The notes under the pieces: model-generated | What the model saw: the letters and a program-made list of their open reading frames with translations, nothing else | Database searches by the model: none | Told to the model about the DNA's origin: nothing | Assembly (NCBI GenBank): GCA_031549625.1 | Contig: JAVBPK010000055.1 | Span: 1 to 23,241 of the forward strand | DNA length: 23,241 bases | From: JAISXK01 sp031549625 | Lineage (GTDB): Bacteria > Bacillota > Clostridia > Christensenellales > CAG-138 | Direction: 5' to 3' | Translations under genes and position numbers: made by a program | Shown here: piece by piece, positions 21,887 through 23,241 of the stretch | Layout: each line of letters begins with the position of its first letter | How positions within the stretch are numbered: the stretch's first letter is position 1

Positions 21887-23241
21887 ATGAAAGGAAAACC
21901 GAAGTTTCGTTTTGCAATACTCGCGCTGGCTTTGCTTGCCATGATGTCGGCGCTGATTTTCCAGCTTAGCCAGCTTACGCTGGCCGAGGGGGCTACGTAT
22001 GCCGCCCAGGCCAACAGCCGCCGCACCACTACCACCGCCACCACCGGCGCCCGCGGGCGCATACTCGACCGCAACGGCATCCCGCTGGCCTACGATGATA
22101 CCAGCTACAACGTGCAGTTTGCGCGCAACCCCGAAAAATTATCGGAGGCCGACAGCGCGCTGTATACCGAATCTTTGCTGACCGCCATTTCCATCATCGA
22201 ATCAGGCGGCGGCACCATCATCGACACCTGTTACATCCGCAAAAATGAGGACGGCTTTTACTATGATTGGGGCGTCACCTCCTTTGAATCGCGCAAGGCG
22301 CGTTATAAAAACTTTTGCGACGCGATGGGCTTTACCATAAAGGACGGTGAGCTGGACGACGAGGCAAAATGGCGCAAACCCGAAGAAGTTTATAAAACGC
22401 TGCGCCGCGCTTGGAGAATCCCTGAAGAGCTGCCTTACGAGCAGGCCGTCAAGATCATGTCCATCCGCCAGGAAATCAACATGAACAAATGGCGCGCGTA
22501 TGAGCCGGTCACCATTTCCTACAATGTGCCTATGGATGTTATCGCTCAGCTGGAGATGCGCGCGGACGAGATGATCGGCGTAACCACGCTGCAAAGCACC
22601 ACTCGCGTTTACCCCTGGGGCACCACCGCGGCGCATATTATCGGCTACCTCAGCCGCCAGGTCAATAATGTTACAATAGCCGAAATGGAACGCATGGGTT
22701 ACCAGGCCAGCGAACTGAACGCGCTCGAGGATATTTACGCAAAGGACAACGACGGCAATATTTTGAAAAGCGAAACCAATGGCAACGATCTCATACAAAT
22801 GACAAAGCTGGGGTATTCGTATAATGACTATATCGGCATAGCCGGCGTGGAACGCACAATGGAGCGGTACCTGACCGCCAACACCAACGAGCAGCGCGGC
22901 GAAAAAACGATAGAGATCAACAAGCACGGCACCATTACACGCGAGCTTTCCAAAACGTACGCCCGTAACGGCGATGACGTGATGCTTACCATTGACCTGC
23001 AGCTGCAGCGCGTAACGGAAAAAGCGCTGGCCGACACCATAGCGGCCGTGCGTGCGACAGAAGAGCAAAAGCTTGCCGAAAAACTGGAAAGTTACCAAAA
23101 AAAGAGAGCCGATACTTCCTCAATCAAGATGGCGGAAACCGGCTGCATCGTCGTGCTGGATATTCACACGGGCAAAGTGCTTGCCATGGCCTCCTACCCC
23201 AGTTATGACCCAAGCATATTTCTTTCGCCCGTCAGCGAAGA
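21887..23241 (+). CDS. mrdA: Class B penicillin-binding protein PBP2 (3' partial)
   Basis: Transpeptidase that cross-links new peptidoglycan in the elongasome. The frame is open from the ATG at 21887 (AGGAGG before it) to the window edge, 451 codons, with no stop. Seen so far: a short basic N-terminus, one membrane helix (~8-30), RRTTTTATTGARGRILDRNG (~45-64, the RGxIxDRNG motif of class B PBPs), YNVPMDVIAQLE, YPWGTTAAHIIGYL, IGIAGVERTMERYL (~318-331), ARNGDDVMLTIDLQLQ, and GCIVVLDIHTGKVLAMASYPSYDP just before the edge. The SxxK catalytic serine, SxN and KTG lie beyond the window. Position directly after mreCD makes it the PBP2 (mrdA-type) homologue rather than FtsI. Confidence 0.9.
   Translation, partial: MKGKPKFRFAILALALLAMMSALIFQLSQLTLAEGATYAAQANSRRTTTTATTGARGRILDRNGIPLAYDDTSYNVQFARNPEKLSEADSALYTESLLTAISIIESGGGTIIDTCYIRKNEDGFYYDWGVTSFESRKARYKNFCDAMGFTIKDGELDDEAKWRKPEEVYKTLRRAWRIPEELPYEQAVKIMSIRQEINMNKWRAYEPVTISYNVPMDVIAQLEMRADEMIGVTTLQSTTRVYPWGTTAAHIIGYLSRQVNNVTIAEMERMGYQASELNALEDIYAKDNDGNILKSETNGNDLIQMTKLGYSYNDYIGIAGVERTMERYLTANTNEQRGEKTIEINKHGTITRELSKTYARNGDDVMLTIDLQLQRVTEKALADTIAAVRATEEQKLAEKLESYQKKRADTSSIKMAETGCIVVLDIHTGKVLAMASYPSYDPSIFLSPVSE

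Noticed and set aside
22202..23098. A 298-residue minus-strand open frame at the right end
   Set aside because: It lies opposite the PBP2 frame, which continues uninterrupted to the window edge with clear class B PBP motifs.

Overview
The window reads as chromosomal DNA of an anaerobic Gram-positive bacterium, most likely an uncultured member of class Clostridia (Bacillota). The grounds are a ptb-buk butyrate kinase pair, a TAXI-type TRAP transporter, a sortase-like surface protein tail, an mreBCD-PBP2 wall-elongation cluster, and strong AGGAGG-type ribosome binding sites with near-consensus sigma-A promoters. By eye the DNA is moderately GC-rich, which produces many long antisense shadow frames. 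I cannot place the organism below class with confidence. I see no rRNA, tRNA, CRISPR array, insertion sequence or prophage gene.

Layout, left to right. (1) 2-1117: the C-terminal part of a large surface protein with a noncanonical sorting signal, closed by a strong terminator. (2) 1318-3318: ptb and buk, which together convert butyryl-CoA to butyrate and ATP. (3) 3574-4038: a small one-helix membrane protein with a Pro-Thr repeat ectodomain. (4) 4217-5020: glutamate racemase murI behind its own promoter. (5) 5121-8830: a TRAP transporter operon (TAXI lipoprotein, DUF1850 protein, fused DctQM permease), preceded by four copies of a TTGTATGCT-like repeat. (6) 9001-14455, minus strand: an RND-family exporter with a very large coiled-coil insertion, its TetR-type regulator translated from an overlapping start, and an M15-like peptidoglycan peptidase. 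An 18-bp palindrome overlaps the presumed start of this transcript. (7) 14901-19028: serA, a DUF1015 protein and aspartate kinase, probably an amino-acid biosynthesis cluster, with two structured leaders and a strong terminator. (8) 19290 to the window end: mreB, mreC, mreD and the first part of a class B penicillin-binding protein (PBP2), the elongasome. PBP2 runs off the right edge before its catalytic serine.

Several genes concern the cell wall: murI supplies D-glutamate, mreBCD and PBP2 direct lateral wall synthesis, the M15/PG-binding protein probably cuts peptidoglycan, and two proteins look wall-anchored or wall-spanning. The least ordinary parts are the RND exporter, whose ~340-residue insertion could stand in for a separate adaptor in a cell with no outer membrane, and the DUF1015 protein beside serA, whose DGNHS motif and position suggest an undefined role in serine metabolism. 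The four-copy repeat before the TRAP operon and the mutually exclusive hairpins before aspartate kinase are the most interesting noncoding signals.
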